From: Propionicimonas sp.
GTDB taxonomy: Bacteria > Actinomycetota > Actinomycetes > Propionibacteriales > Propionibacteriaceae
Length of the DNA: 37,776 nt
Reading direction: 5' to 3'
Assembly: GCA_027492575.1 (NCBI GenBank)
Contig: JAPUEM010000162.1
Coordinates: 1 to 37,776 of the forward strand
In this document: piece by piece, positions 37,762-37,776 of the stretch
Layout of the letters: every line of letters begins with the position of its first letter
Position numbering within the stretch: the stretch's first letter is position 1
Notes under the pieces: model-generated
Databases searched by the model: none
What the model was told of the DNA's origin: nothing
The model's input: only the letters and a program-made list of their open reading frames with translations
Position numbers and translations under genes: made by a program

Positions 37762-37776
37762 GGCCGGCGAGGTCTG

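Overview
The window comes from a high-GC Gram-positive bacterium, most likely an actinobacterium near the Propionibacteriales. The evidence is uniformly GC-rich third codon positions, frequent GTG starts, several start/stop overlaps, DUF3263 and DUF4032 proteins, a dCTP deaminase with the bifunctional mycobacterial-type active site, and a stand-alone groEL controlled by CIRCE. The lineage is inferred from gene content and was not tested by a search. No transposase, phage gene or CRISPR array is visible.

Region 1 (1-12779, + strand) is an L-rhamnose uptake and catabolism cluster. It holds two ABC permeases (the first cut by the window edge), a lipoprotein sugar-binding protein, L-rhamnose isomerase, L-rhamnose mutarotase and rhamnulokinase. 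These are followed by a PHP-domain protein of unknown role, a fused class II aldolase/short-chain dehydrogenase (RhaEW type), an unusually long MDR dehydrogenase with what looks like two tandem Rossmann domains, and a DeoR-family regulator. A LacI-like palindrome and a 13-codon leader ORF precede the kinase. Region 2 (12792-18321) follows the regulator after 12 bases. It encodes a complete ThDP-dependent 2-oxoacid (or acetoin-type) dehydrogenase: E2, E3 and a fused E1 alpha-beta. Together these could take rhamnose to DHAP plus L-lactaldehyde, oxidise the C3 product, and feed acetyl-CoA formation. The real substrate of the complex is not shown by the sequence.

Region 3 (18494-27399) holds a PT-rich lipoprotein (+). 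On the minus strand are a large secreted peptidoglycan hydrolase in which an NlpC/P60 domain appears to be inserted inside a glucosaminidase domain, a translationally coupled cysS-rlmB pair, a DUF4032 kinase-fold protein and a UgpC/MsmK-type sugar ABC ATPase. Region 4 (27603-33751) holds a DedA-like membrane protein (+), and on the minus strand manA, a P-loop kinase whose stop codon lies inside a tRNA-Thr gene, and dcd. It also holds a probably leaderless DUF3263 gene (+), a small HEXXH membrane protein and a DUF2207 membrane protein. Region 5 (33798-37761, + strand) holds groEL with two CIRCE operators, class I fructose-bisphosphate aldolase and a CutC-family protein.

The most striking non-genic property is the density of short palindromic repeats: at least four families in multiple copies plus several single inverted repeats. 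They are concentrated in and around the rhamnose and dehydrogenase operons. Several sit inside open reading frames and are translated in frame as interdomain linkers (rhaEW, the E2 subunit) or as a C-terminal tail with its stop codon (the PHP gene). Three sites show one-sided ladders of repeat heads with an 18-21 base period.
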